From positions 30,914,894 to 30,978,893 of the forward strand of contig CM020618.1 of NCBI GenBank assembly GCA_009829735.1: 64,000 nt of DNA, given 5' to 3'. Below are positions 11,647 to 22,737 of this stretch, piece after piece. The stretch comes from Pyropia yezoensis. Lineage: Eukaryota > Rhodophyta > Bangiophyceae > Bangiales > Bangiaceae. How positions within the stretch are numbered: the first letter of the stretch is position 1; each line of letters begins with the position of its first letter. The translations under genes and the position numbers were made by a program. The notes below the pieces were generated by a model. It saw nothing but the letters and a program-made list of their open reading frames with translations. It was not told the DNA's origin and did not search any database.

Positions 11647-12957
11647 ATGGCAATGGCGCGTGTAGCCTCGCTGCTGGGCGCCCTGGTTGTTGGCTGCGCT
11701 CTTCTCGCGGGCACCCCCGCGGCCATTCCCACCACTGGCCGCACCGCCGCCACGGGCAGTGACCTCCATGCCGCCCTACGGGCGGCCACCCGAAACGTCC
11801 ACGTGATGGTGCTCGAGGACACGTGCGGCGGCGACTGTCAGGCCGACATGGCAGCCCGCTTGACCGCCTCGGGGTGCGACCAAGTGCGCCTCTTCCCAAG
11901 CCTCCGCATGGCGTCGGCGCGGTGCGCGGCGCGGGGCGGCGGCGGCGGCGCCTTTGGCGCGGCAGAGGGCGGTAGCGGCGCGGACCTCTCCCACCTGCCG
12001 GGCGTGCAATCTACGACGCCAGATGCGGTCGTGACGACGCGCCCCCCCTACGGCGAATTTGCCGGGACCGCATCCACCCCTGACGGCAGGGCGGCCGCCT
12101 TTCGACGCGCACCCGTGCCGTGGGGCGTGGACCGGGTCAACCAGGAGGCGTTGCCGCTGGACGGCAACGCGAATACGACGTGCTATCCCTCTCGCGGCGC
12201 GGGTGTCACCGTCTACGTGGTGGATTCGGGCGTCGCGACATCGCACGCCCAATTCGGCGGCCGCGCTTCGGCGGTGGTTGCGCCCGGGTCGGACTTCACG
12301 TCCCCTGACGACGAGGACGGGCACGGCAGCCACGTGGCGGGGACCGTCGCCGGAGCCACCACCGGCGTGGCGCCCGCCGCGACCATTGTCGGCGTTCGGT
12401 GCCTCGATGCCAATGGCGGTGGGCGCGTCGTGGACTTGATTTCGGCGATCGAGTACGTGATGGCGGCCAAGGCGGCCAAGCGCGGCGCCAAGGTGGTGCT
12501 CAACGCGTCGCTCGGAGCCTCTGGCCGGGATACGAGCCTGCACGAGGCCGCCAACCGGGCGGCCAAGGCGGGCGTCATTTTCGTTGTCGCTGCCGGCAAC
12601 GAGCCCGTTAGCGCGTGCTGGTCCGATCCCGCCCGGGCGGCGGGGACCATCAGCGTTGCGGCCGCTACGCCCGGCGACCGGCTGGCGTCCTTTTCCGCCC
12701 GCGGCACCAAGTGCGTGGCCGTCTCGGCGCCGGGCGTGGACGTTTTGTCGGTCGACGCGTCTACCCGGAACGGGCTGATCGCGTTCTCGGGTACCTCTAT
12801 GGCTGCACCTCACGTGGCGGGCCTCGCCGCGCTGGTTATGGCCGAGGACCCGGCGGGGGGAGACCTTGGGCGGGACGAGGTGCTCAGACGGATCACCCGG
12901 GACGCACCCATTGTCGCGCGGTACCCGATGGCGTGGGCCAACCCGTCCTGTGCCTAG
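11647..12957 (+). CDS. Secreted subtilisin-like serine protease (proteinase K type, S8)
   Basis: A 436-residue intronless gene. Residues 1-26 form a signal peptide (MARVASLLGALVVGCALLAG), so the product enters the secretory route. Residues about 50-130 resemble a short I9-type pro-region, beginning HVMVLEDTCGGDC. The catalytic domain starts near WGVDRVNQ, and the triad is visible as Asp193 (YVVDSGV), His226 (DGHGSHVAGT) and Ser384 (GTSMAAPHVAG), with oxyanion Asn318 (VAAGNE). Proteinase K-family enzymes cleave peptide bonds with broad specificity; the pro-region normally blocks the enzyme until processed. The start was chosen because ACC-ATGG directly precedes the signal peptide. The terminal codon is TAG. 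All catalytic residues are present, so it looks functional. Confidence 0.93.
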   Translation: MAMARVASLLGALVVGCALLAGTPAAIPTTGRTAATGSDLHAALRAATRNVHVMVLEDTCGGDCQADMAARLTASGCDQVRLFPSLRMASARCAARGGGGGAFGAAEGGSGADLSHLPGVQSTTPDAVVTTRPPYGEFAGTASTPDGRAAAFRRAPVPWGVDRVNQEALPLDGNANTTCYPSRGAGVTVYVVDSGVATSHAQFGGRASAVVAPGSDFTSPDDEDGHGSHVAGTVAGATTGVAPAATIVGVRCLDANGGGRVVDLISAIEYVMAAKAAKRGAKVVLNASLGASGRDTSLHEAANRAAKAGVIFVVAAGNEPVSACWSDPARAAGTISVAAATPGDRLASFSARGTKCVAVSAPGVDVLSVDASTRNGLIAFSGTSMAAPHVAGLAALVMAEDPAGGDLGRDEVLRRITRDAPIVARYPMAWANPSCA

Positions 12958-14512
12958 AGGTGGGTGGGTGGTTCCCAGCTGGGGCTGCAGCAGGACTGCA
13001 GAGTGTGCGGTCTCATGCGGCAGCACGTCCTGCGGCGATCTGTGTCTCTTCGATGGCATTGTTCCATGTGAACTTGGTCGAAGGGGGCTACATGCTCTAT
13101 CTGCAAAGAGCCGTTTTCTCGCGCTTCTTCCCCCCCCCCCCCGCTGAAAGCGCGGAACATGTAAGGAGACTGTCTGCTGTCGAAGGGGGCTACATACTCT
13201 ATCTGCAAAGAGCCGTTTTCTCGCGCTTCTTCCCCCCCCCCCCCCGCTGAACATGTAAGGAGACTGTCTGCTGCCGAAGTCATCACCGTACATAGCCGTG
13301 CCTGCCTTGACACGCTCTGCAAAAAGCGCCACTTGTCGGGGCACCGTCACGGACCGGCAAAAGCGCATCAAGCTCGAAATAGACGTCGATTTCGTGGGCC
13401 CATCTGCGCTGAAATTTCCCCCATGCGTGACTGGTGGCACTCTGGTGAGAGCCGCCTAACCCAGCGGGGCCGCCACTGTATGAGGGCTGGTGCCGTCACC
13501 GCCGTGAGCTCCGCTTTGGGGGGCGCCAGACCATCGCCAACCACCACGCCGCAGCTGCCGGCGCCTCTGGCATCGCAATTGCCGCCGTCACGGCCGGTTG
13601 GCGCCGTTGCCGCCACCGCCAGCCGTGACGCTTGTCACCGCCGGTGCAGCCGACGGCGCTGCGGCTTGGGGCATAATGAGCGACCGCCCCACGGCGTGCG
13701 TTACGCAAAACCAATCAGACAGGATCGCCGTGCACACGCTCATGCCAAGCATTGTGACATGCCCCCTCCCCTCCCCTCCCCCCACCCTTCCTCCTATGGT
13801 TGAGCTCACACCTCCCGCGCTTCCGCTGAAGTCAAAATGGGATTCACATCGGCGCATCCGCGTTAAAATGGCACGGATCATCCGGCTTGATACTATCGGG
13901 CGAGCGGGCAGCCTCACCGCCGCCATCTCCAGCGCCCTGTCGCCACCAAGGACGGCGGCGCCTCGTCAGGGGCCGTCAGCGGCGGCGGGAAGTGCGCCGG
14001 CGTCGACGGGCCGCCGAAGAAGTCATATTCCGCCAAACTCCTTCACGTCGGCAAGCGGTGGCGCTGCGAAAATGGCAGCCGCTCGGGCACTCGCTGGCAG
14101 CTGCCCACCAGCAGCCCCACCTTCCTGGGTGACAGGGACAGTGCATGCCTCGGCCGTCGCCGCGGCAGAGGCGCCAACCGCCGCGCCCCTCAACCGTGCC
14201 GACCGGTCGTGGTCAAGCACCGCGCCGCCGTCATCCCGCAGGTGAGGGTCGCCGCAGCACACATGTAACCGCTGTTACACACGTTGAGAGGCCGGGACAA
14301 GCGGCAGGGAGCTTCGTCGGCCTACTTGGTTGCGGGCTCGCGCACGCCAATGCCGCCACTGTCGTTGTCAGCAAAACCATGCCTCGCGGCGCCGGGCTGG
14401 CCGCTGAGCACGCTGGCTGTCTCTGCGAATCGCTTGCAAAGATTGGGCTCTGCGGCGGCTCGCCTTCAGCCCCCCCTGCCACCTGCAGCGCATCCGGCGC
14501 GACGCGTCCTCC
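12958..14512. other. Intergenic region between subtilase and glycosyltransferase
   Basis: The two genes converge here. Apart from the tandem repeat at 13077-13275 I see no coding sequence. The overlapping GC-rich open frames carry no domain. Confidence 0.4.
13077..13275. repeat. Two-copy tandem repeat with poly-C core (about 102 bp unit)
   Basis: Copy one is 13077-13178 and copy two 13179-13275. Each starts GTCGAAGGGGGCTACAT and contains CTGCAAAGAGCCGTTTTCTC, then a run of 12-15 C, then GAACATGTAAGGAGACTGTC. The copies differ by a single base and by a 7-base loss after the C run. A third partial start (GCCGAAG) follows. Confidence 0.85.
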
Positions 14513-17462
14513 CTACAGCGGCGCCCCCCGGCGGCCAATGACGCGGCCGAGGTCCACGCCTGCATCCTCCAGGGCCTCCCCTAGGAACGTGCCGCTCCCA
14601 TAGTTCTCGTACCGCGACCGGCGGCAGTCGCGGTAGTGAGAGGACAGCGGATCGCAGGTGCGCTCGTGCCAGGTGTGGCGGAGGCCGGGCTCCAGCGCCC
14701 GAAAGACGCTGTAGTGCCCGCCGCTCTTGAACTGCCAGTAGAGCGCCACATCCTCTGTGGGATGCGCATGAAGGACAGAGGGGGGGGAAACGGACACCAA
14801 TTACGGAGGGGAGGAGCGCAGGAGACGGACACACAGGGGGGGTGCAACGCATAAGAGCCACGTCAGTATCGTACGGAGGCAGCCAGCCGCCTTGACGAAG
14901 CGGGCGAGTGGCCGCTCTAGTCATGGCACTGACCAGTGGAGGATCGGCCCAGGCGTGGTGCCCCGAAGCACGCCAAGCTTCGACGCCAGCAGTCCATATC
15001 CCAGACCCCCTCAGAAGAGTCTCATCAAGAAAGTTCCGCCCTTCTCGGAAGAGCCCGCAACCCCCCCCCCACCCCTGCCTCCCCCCCACTTTCCCCACCC
15101 CCACCACCCTTCCCCTCAACCCTCCCTTCAACGTCAACATACCTTTGCCCCACCCCCTGTACGTGCGCTCCGCCCCCGCCCAGCCGCCAACCCGCTCGAA
15201 GTCCCAACGGAAAAGGCAAGCGACCCCATAGCTGTACATTCGCCATGTGCCCGAGCCCACCCCCAGTCCCGACCGCCCCGCGTAGAGGCTGTAAAAGATT
15301 GGAAAGTAGACTTGCTGACCGAGCACCGCGTTGCGGGCACAGTTGGACAGGGCCGTCACGGACGGGGGGATGTCCACATCCATGAACATCATCAAGCCCG
15401 TGACAGGCACCAGGCGCGCCGCCTCGCGCAGGGCGACGGCGCGGGAAAAAGCGCCACCCGCGTCGCCGCGGACGGCCAGCAACGTGACCCCCGCCGCGAT
15501 CACGGGGTCGGGGATGGCCGCCGCGACGGCCGCGCGAAGGGAGGCCAGCAGCTCCTCACGGGCGGTGGCGGCGTCAACCACCCGCGGCAGCCCGCCCGCA
15601 TCGTCGCCGCCGTCGTCGTCAGCGGCGGCGGTAGACGACCGCCGCCGGCGAGGCCCGTGCCGGTGGTTCCCCCGGTGGGGGGGCACGTGCGCCGCCACGA
15701 CCAGCCGCACCGGCATTCCCGACGCGGCCACCCTCGCGTACTGGGTGAGGAAGGTGGCCAGCCGGTGGGGCCGGTCCGAGTAGGCAATGATTAGCGTAAG
15801 CGGCTCCCCGCGGGAAGAGTCTGTGGATGAGTCGCCGCCGCCGCTGCTGCCGTCGCTTGCCCGTGGCGGCAGCACCGGTGCTGCTCCTGCCGTTGTCGCT
15901 GCCGCCCCCCCACGTAAGACCGCCGCCATCTTGGCGGCGGCTCCCGCTGGCGGCGCGGGAGTGACGAGGCGCGGGGCAACCAGAGACACGCGGCAAGAGC
16001 CGTCGAGAAGGCTGGTAAGGGTGAGCGTGAGGTTGACCGCAAGCGCGTCTGGGGGCGGGGCCCACCCGGAAAGCAGAGGGGCAGCGGCAGAGGCGGCGGC
16101 GTCGTCGTTAGCGCGAGGCGCCCCGCCAGTAGCGGGGGCGTCAGTCATGCCCCGGGCGGTGCGGCTCAGGAGCCGCCGCCAGCCACCGGTCACCGTGGGC
16201 GCCCCCCCCGCGGCGGCGGCGGCCGCCACCGCCGCCGTAGAACGGTCGGCCCACACCCGGCCGGTCGCGTGCATCACGTACTGCAGGCCGTGCACTCGGT
16301 CCAGCCGGTGATAAACCGTGATGATGCGGTCCACCACCCCGCGGGCCACCCCTCCCCCTCCCCCCACGCCGCCGACGCTGCCAATCCTGCCGGCGGCAGC
16401 ACCCTCCCCCCCCACCGAGGCTACTACCGCCGCGGCGGCGGCCTCATTGGTCCACCGAGACGCGAGAGCCACCCCCCCCAGCAGCCGCAGCCGCTCCACG
16501 TCTGTCGACAACCCCCGCGCGTGCGCGTCGAGCGTCATGGGGTGGTCCGCCGACGGAATGACGGTGTAGCCGTTCATGGCGGTCGACCAGACCCGGTCGA
16601 GGATGGCGGGGCTGAGCGCCGCCGCCGAGATGCGGGCGGTCAGCTCAGAGGAGACCACACCGGGGGTGTCAAAGAGAGGGGACGCGCCGAGGCGGACGGG
16701 GCTCGCCGCGTGGAAGCACGGGTCGGTTGCTTCCGCGGCGGCCTCGTTCGCGGCTTCCGCGGCGGCAGCCTCGCGGTCGGCGGCGGCGGCCGCCGCCGCT
16801 TCGGCAGCCGCCGCGGCCGCGTCGTCGAGGTCGTCATCGTCCGCGGGAGGGGGCTCCCCGACAGCGCCGGCAGGCGTGCTTGGCGTGTCCCCGTCGGGAG
16901 GTGCCTCGCCGCCATTAACACCACCGTGGACGTCCCAGCCAGGGGGGTCCAACTGTCGGCCGGTCGAGGCGTCCCCCGCCCCGTCCTCCTCTTCGTTATC
17001 CATATCGCCCTGACCCTTGACCGCCTCACCTACTGCCGGCGCCCCGTTCCCACCCCCCTCCTCTCCCCGCGCGCTGCTACCATTCGGCACACCACCCGCG
17101 TCGGCGGAGGCACCGCCACCTCCGGCCCCCCTCGCACCCCTCGCCGACGACGTCTCGGCCAACGCGGCGGTCACCATGGCCATGGCCGCCGCCTCAACGC
17201 CCCCATCGCCACCACGACCGCCGGCACCCCTCCACAGCCAGGTTGTTGTCCACCCTCCCCCCCATTGGCCCCCCAATCCCCGCAGCCCTGCCAGCAGCAG
17301 CAGCCCTGCCGTCAGGCCCGCGACAGCTGCGACAACGGCGCCGCCAAGGAGAGGGGTACCACGTCGGCCAATGCGGCCACCACCGCCGCCGCCGCTGCCT
17401 TTGCGTGCCGCCCGCCACGACCGGCGGGAGGTGACGACTGGGGGTGGGGGGACGTCACTCAT
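14513..17462 (-). CDS. Type II membrane glycosyltransferase, chondroitin-synthase/CSGALNACT-like
   Basis: Coding exons are 17462-15143 and 14754-14513 (853 residues). The intron 15141-14755 opens with GTATGT, ends in CACAG and is phase 1; it restores WGKEDVALYW, a hallmark of this family. Residues 1-34 are cytosolic and basic, and 37-60 (LLGGAVVAAVAGLTAGLLLL) form a signal anchor. The next 540 residues are a long Ala/Gly/Asp/Glu-rich stem region. The catalytic domain starts at LTLIIAYSDRPHR, carries the DxD metal site DVD near residue 693 (MMFMDVDIPPS), and ends with LEPGLRHTWHERTCDP and YGSGTF. Animal relatives transfer N-acetylgalactosamine or glucuronic acid to glycosaminoglycans in the Golgi; in red algae such enzymes are candidates for sulfated galactan synthesis (inference). 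The start at 17462 (CACCATG) avoids 65 unlikely proline-rich residues upstream. Confidence 0.85.
14755..15142 (-). other. Intron of the glycosyltransferase gene (387 bp, GT-AG)
   Basis: The donor reads AAAG/GTATGT at 15143/15142 and the acceptor CCCACAG/AGGATG at 14755/14754. The intron-side frame would otherwise run on into a glycine-rich, unrelated translation, while splicing joins two conserved family motifs exactly. Confidence 0.88.
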
Positions 17463-19440
17463 GGTGGTGGGTCCGCCCTGCCGCCGGGGGTCAGGGTGAT
17501 ACGAGATGGGGAGAGGAGACAGGGAAGGGTAGGCGGCGCAACTCGCAGGAAGGGGGATGGAGAGGGGCAAGAAGAAGGGAGGTGGGAATGAAAACAAGAG
17601 GGCAGGGAAGGAGGGCCGGGAGATAGTAGAAACAAGAGGCTTGGGGCGGCCGGGCAAACGGGCAGCGGGGGGGCGCTATGAGCGCACCTCGGGGACGCCA
17701 GTCACGAAGAGGCGGCGACGGAGCCGCCAACGGCGGCGGCCACACACGGAGCACGACGGCAACGGCAACGACCTCAGAAGAGGAGGAGTGTGGAACGAGG
17801 GGCGGCGTCGGCAAAGTATATAGGGGGCCAGCTGGAGGCGACGGCTGCGGCCGCCGCAGTTCGGCCGCAGCCACTGCCTGCCGGCGGCGCGGATGGTAAG
17901 GGTGTGCGACCTCGAGGGGGGGGCTAGGGGGGGACCCGTGTAAGAAACGGGCGGCGGATACGAGGGAGATGGACGGACGTCAGGACCTAGAATGATCTCG
18001 TTGCTGGGCCCGGTGGGCTCGGAGAAAGAAGGGAGCGACCAAGAGGAAGGGTCTGGCCTACCGCCTAGCCAGCTACCTCTCCGCCCCAAGTGGAAAGAGG
18101 GTGCGAGCGGGACAGCAGCGCGTGCCCTGCGACCGTCCATTTCAGAACTCGCAAGGACTGCAGTCAGCTGAGGCCCGAAGGCCCCGCGGCAGCCGCGTGG
18201 CGCAGAAGATTGGAGGGTGGTCTGGCAAGGGTGGCGGCGCACTGCCTCCTCTTGGCCTGGCTGGACGACCCACCATCAACACTCACCCGGTAGCGTGGCT
18301 GCTCGCCTGGCCGGGGTGCAACATACACATTTGATACGTGACCTTCTGGCGGGTGTCCCGGTCACCAGGAACGACCGACAGGTCACAGGCGACAGACAGC
18401 AGACAGCACGCAACGACCCTGACACTGTAAGTAGTTGCGACAAGAGGTGTATGCTGAGTATGGTCAACTAATTATTGCAGTTACTTTGCAAGTCTTAAAG
18501 CTTAATCAAGGCACGTGTACATATGACTTTTCATCGTTGTTTGAGGGATGCACGTACCCCGATCATGAACGCAGGAACACACAGGTAGGAGACCGCCGCC
18601 TTGTCGGCCCGGGAGCCAAACACTCACCCGCGTTCGTCTTGATTTCATATCATTTTTGAAACTTGATTGCACGGAGGACCAGCTATCAAATGTTGCGGGT
18701 GACGATAGAATCCTCATTCTGTTTGGCTTTTCACATTTTGAGTTAGACACACCACCAGAGCCGCCTGTTTTTTTCATCAGTGCTCAGAATCTGGAAAACA
18801 GTCTCCAGTGTAAGTCAATTATGACACTTCTGAACACTTTCCAGGACGCTGAGAAAGGTGCAGGAGCTTAGAGCATGAGGGTGGGCTACTTATGAGAAAA
18901 GTGTGTTTGTGCTTTCCCGCAGCTGCTCTGGGTATTGGCGCGGGCTGCAGGTGGCGGTCCGTCCTCCACCAGCTCGCGCTCGCCAACCTTGACATCGACA
19001 ACGGCCTGACACGGCACACGCTCAGTCCCTGACGCCGACTGTCTTCGTGGCTCACAACAGGATGGCTGTCGCTCAGCCTTCGACCGCCGGTGTTCCGCCC
19101 ATTGGCGAACTCAGCGCATACGACAGCAGCATCGCACCCCCCCCCCCCGCGCCTCTTCAGCCTCGTGCTTCTGTCGCACACCCCGCATGTGCTGCCGTGA
19201 CTCCTGCACGTTCTCTCTACGAGGATACACCTGTACTCGCCGTCAGTGACCCAGATGGCCGTGGCGGTGACAGTGTCGCCCCCCATGGACCAGCCTTTGG
19301 TGGTCCTGGCGCCGTTCGTGAGCACCCTGCGGGTGCCACGCCGCCTCACGACGCTCCTGCCGACAATGCTGCTGAGAGAGCTGCCGATGAGCAAGATTTC
19401 AATGGTGACGTCGGCGTAGGACCGTCCCAGTGCTTGGGCC
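17463..19440. other. Upstream region of the glycosyltransferase and intergenic DNA
   Basis: No gene recognised. Between 17463 and 17700 the sequence is purine-rich on the plus strand, that is a pyrimidine-rich leader for the minus-strand gene. AT-richer DNA follows at 18300-18900. Confidence 0.4.
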
Positions 19441-20382
19441 GCGCGGAAGCCTAACTGCGCAAGTCTGTGCCCCTTCCGCTCGTTTGGAAGCTACGCATGC
19501 ACATGGACTCGTGCCCGGGGACAGACAAGTGTCAGTTCTTCTATGGGGGTCTTGGACTCATCCTGGCATCCGGGCCTCTTGACTGCGCAATGGTGGTCTA
19601 CATGGTGGTCGGCCATACAAAGTCTGGTCCCGATCTTGTCGCCAGGCAGATTGCTGGGCGTGACAACACAAGCGACACGTTCAACCACGGTCAACTCGTC
19701 AAGCACATCTCTTCTTACGCCACGTGTGGCGCGTAAGACGACAGCCTCCTGCAAACCTGGACGCGGGGAACACAGTACCTGTTCTCCCTCATCCTTCACT
19801 TGATGTAGTATCGGTGCCTGATGCTGATTGCCGACAATGGAAGCTTGCGTCTCGACCCTGCCGAGCCTGATGCCGACTTTGAGCCTTTTCCAGACGGCGA
19901 CGACCTCTATCTTTACTCCGTATAAGTGTCTCACAGAGCTGCGCAAGGAGGCTTACCGGGCGAAGGTGAAGGACATAATGAACCAGTATGCGAAGTACGT
20001 CCCTCCTGAGCTCGTGCCAGACCGCTTTTCTCTCCCCGAGGTCGGTCTCACGGGCATGTGGAAGCAGGCGACCCTGACCACCTCCACCTCAGATCCAGCT
20101 TCTGTACGGTCCACGCAGGGCCCTGCTATCGGGACCGGTCAGATCCTCACGGCGGCAAAGCCGCCCAGAAAGGTGCGGTGGTCGGCGTCGCTACACTCAA
20201 AGCCTTTGGTGGATGCACTCGTTGCGCCTCCCGTTGAGAGAGCGTTGCCCAAGAGGCAGGAGGGCTGGACGCTGCTCGTCACGAAGATTCCCGATGCCGG
20301 AGATGGGCAGGTGTGGGACTTGCAGACTCCAAAACGACACGCCAAGCTGCTTGCCAAGACGCGCAGTGATATTGGAGGGTGA
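19441..20382 (+). pseudogene. C-terminal part of a decayed DNCxGQNKN-type transposase
   Basis: The frame 19467-19736 reads KLRMHMDSCPGTDKCQFFYG and then MVVYMVVGHTKSGPD. This matches in order the pattern 'LH-D-N/S-C-x-G-x-x-K-x' followed by 'F-x-V-G-H-T-K-x-x-P-D' of the large eukaryotic transposase-like family annotated as DUF7869. TAA at 19734, TAG at 19806 and TAA at 19923 break the frame. A second frame from about 19900 to 20382 continues with LRKEAYRAKVKDIMNQYAKY. Strand is opposite to the N-terminal part at 20583-22178, which points to an inversion. Not functional. Confidence 0.55.
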
Positions 20383-20582
20383 TCAAGCGCTGCGTTTTCT
20401 CGCTCGTCTGTTATATGTGCATGCCTGCACCTCTTTCGTCAAAATTCAACGCCTTCCCCGGCACAAGGAGGGCCCCATCCCCCTGCCTTCCACAAGGGCT
20501 TCTTGGACCTCCACTTCCTCAAACATGCAGATTCATGGACGGCAGCCCTCTGCCTCACCGCAACTTGGCGCAATCAAGCACC

Positions 20583-22178
20583 TCACACCTTTCTCTCATA
20601 CATTGTCCTCAGCGCGCCATCACTGCCATAGCCTGTGCGAAACACGGGGGGACTCTCCATATCCACGACTGAACCGCCCCCCAGCATGTCGGCGAGCTTT
20701 GAGAGCGTGTCGTCGGATGACTTGGAGCCGCCGACACGCTCGCTCCTCGTGTACACGATGTTGCGCGAAAAGCGGGATGCACCGGTAGTCTCGCCGCAGC
20801 TCTCTACACAGAGGATGTGGACGTAGTGAGTCTCTCCTGACATGAAGAACGTGGAGTTAGGCTGCGGAGAAGGGTTCCGGGATGGGACCGACTTGTCCTG
20901 CTGGTAGTCTGATGACACGTCAAACCACTCCCTCGATGCATGCTGTATGAGGTCGTCCGTCCCCGTCAGAATCCTCGATGATGGCTGCTCCTCAGAGCCC
21001 ACCAGGCTCATCAACTCGTTGAACATTTAGGAGAGCTCGTCGTACCGTTTCGCAGCGCCCTCAATGGAGTCCTTGTGGTTCTTAATGGCGCTAGCGGCCT
21101 CACTTGCGTGTCATGCCAGGCCCACCTCCAAGTGCATTATCGTCGTGGTCACGTCATCGATGGCCTCTCAGCGAAAAATGGACGCCTGGTAGCTTTGCTG
21201 CTTGTGGCGCTTGAGGGATTGCTTGGCGGTTCGAATGTCACCGTGAAGCAGCTCACAGGTTGAGCATGCATCAGTTTTGTGCGAGTACAACGTTGTGTGC
21301 TCGTCAGATGCGACATAGCAGCCGTCAACCTGCTTGGTGGAGCCGAAGAGGGTCCGCAGCCAACACAATGGCACATCGGAGTAAAACATAGGCCTAGCGG
21401 CAGCCATCAAAGCTTCGTTGAAGAACGACGAGAGTGAAGCGCGAGTGTCATCAGCTCGGTTGCTTCGGAGACGCACCTAGTTGGAGTCCAGGTAGAATGC
21501 TGCCCCATGGCACCGTCCATACTTTTCGACCGTCTCGCCCGTTGGCGAGCGGTTGGCCCGCACGAACGCTCCAAACATAGTGCGCTCCTCCAATTTTGGG
21601 CGGTTGGAAGGTACGCCACGCAGGCCGTGGTCCGTGGTCGTGGTACCGTCAAAGACCGCGTCCAAAGTGCTTGATTTGAGGTACTGCAAGCTCCACAGAA
21701 GGCAGTCATCAGGGCGTCGTATGCGCCTGACGAGAGAGTTCACGTTCGAGCTGCTGGCAATGAAGCTCTCGTTCATCTTCACCGTAGGTATCTGCGCCAC
21801 TTCGATGGCACGGTTGTGACAGCGCGCCAACCACCAGTTGGAGACGTTGAGACGCCGAAGTGCACACGACTCGTGCACGAGCCAGTCGTCCCTGCCGTCG
21901 AACAACAGGTTCGTTACCCGCGCACGGAGCCGCGCGCAGTTGTACAGGAACTGCCTGTTTCTCGCGCCACCTTCCCCTGTCACCTGCTGCATCTTTCGCG
22001 CCGTCCGCTTCGCCGCTGGAAGTTGCGGCGCCAAAGAATCGAATACCTGCTCGCAGCGACAGCCATCGCTGCCGCAACGGGTCGCGTGGCCAGTACCGCG
22101 ATAGGACGCAGCTGCGCTAGGTCCCTTGACCCCACCGTGGCTATTCGAAAGCGGGCGATGCAGGCGTGCAAGACCCAC
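20583..22178 (-). pseudogene. N-terminal and middle part of the same decayed transposase
   Basis: A single frame on the minus strand is broken by TAG at 21477, TGA at 21168, another TGA at about 21112 and TAA at 21027, all reachable from CAG, CGA or CAA by C-to-T. It contains SHKTDACSTCELLHGDI followed by a helical KRHKQQ stretch, then FDVSSDYQQDKSVPS and HYVHILCVESCGE. This is the order 'D-x-C-x2-C, helices, D-x-x-x-D-x-Q, Y-x-x-x-x-F-G' known from DUF7869-type proteins that precede the DNCxGQNKN block. The upstream region (CARLRARVTNLLFDGRDDW) is also protein-like. What should follow downstream is found inverted at 19.4-20.4 kb. Confidence 0.55.
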
Positions 22179-22197
22179 GCTCTCGCTTGCAGCTCTG

Positions 22198-22737
22198 TTA
22201 GTGCGCTGCTTCGCGGATAAAATGGCCGACCTTCAGCCGCTTCGATGATGGGGACGTGTCGGTTTCCCGGCAATGGCCATTTACGTCCTTGTCAAGGTCG
22301 CCCGTGTGGTGCACCCGGCGAGCGTCTGTCACGCGCAAGTCGCCGTCCGCGCAGTGGCGGGCACCATCATTATTGTGCCTTAAGTCGGGCCCATCGACGA
22401 AAGGCAAGGACAAGTCATCTGTTGAAAGGTCAGCCCCGTGTTCGTTCGTCGAAAGTCGGCACAAAGGTTGGGGCGCAGGAGATAACAGAGGAGCGCCAGA
22501 GAGTATGCTGTCCTGGAAAACGACGCGAGCAAGCCTCCGTGCCTGGATGGGCTTCAGACCTACAAGAGGCAAGTCCTCCGCGGTGACCAGCTGTGGACCC
22601 TCGATGCACTCAACACCCAGCCTGTCCACAAACGCTTGCAGATAATCCATGAAGCGAAGGGTCCCCATCCATTGCTTCAGCTCTTCCATGGCGGCAATCG
22701 AGCTCACGGATACGGCACAGCACACCGTGGAACGCAA
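22198..22737 (-). pseudogene. SAM-like domain segment upstream of the decayed transposase
   Basis: The frame (179 codons) contains MEELKQWMGTLRFMDYLQAF and then CIEGPQLVTAEDLPLVGLKP. Spacing of Trp, Tyr, Phe, the 'L-x-x-L-T-x-E-D-L' helix and the following 'LVGL' is that of a sterile alpha motif, a five-helix protein-interaction domain. It ends at TGA 22198, about 20 bases before the transposase frame, in a different frame. A frameshift or lost intron would make the two one protein. The likely start is the MEEL methionine at about 22690. Confidence 0.5.

Noticed and set aside
11776-13440. 554-codon minus-strand open frame across the subtilase
   Set aside because: Exact antisense of a gene with a complete catalytic triad; Arg/Gly/His-rich translation without motifs.
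16269-17591. 440-codon plus-strand open frame
   Set aside because: Antisense to the low-complexity stem of the glycosyltransferase; no domain.
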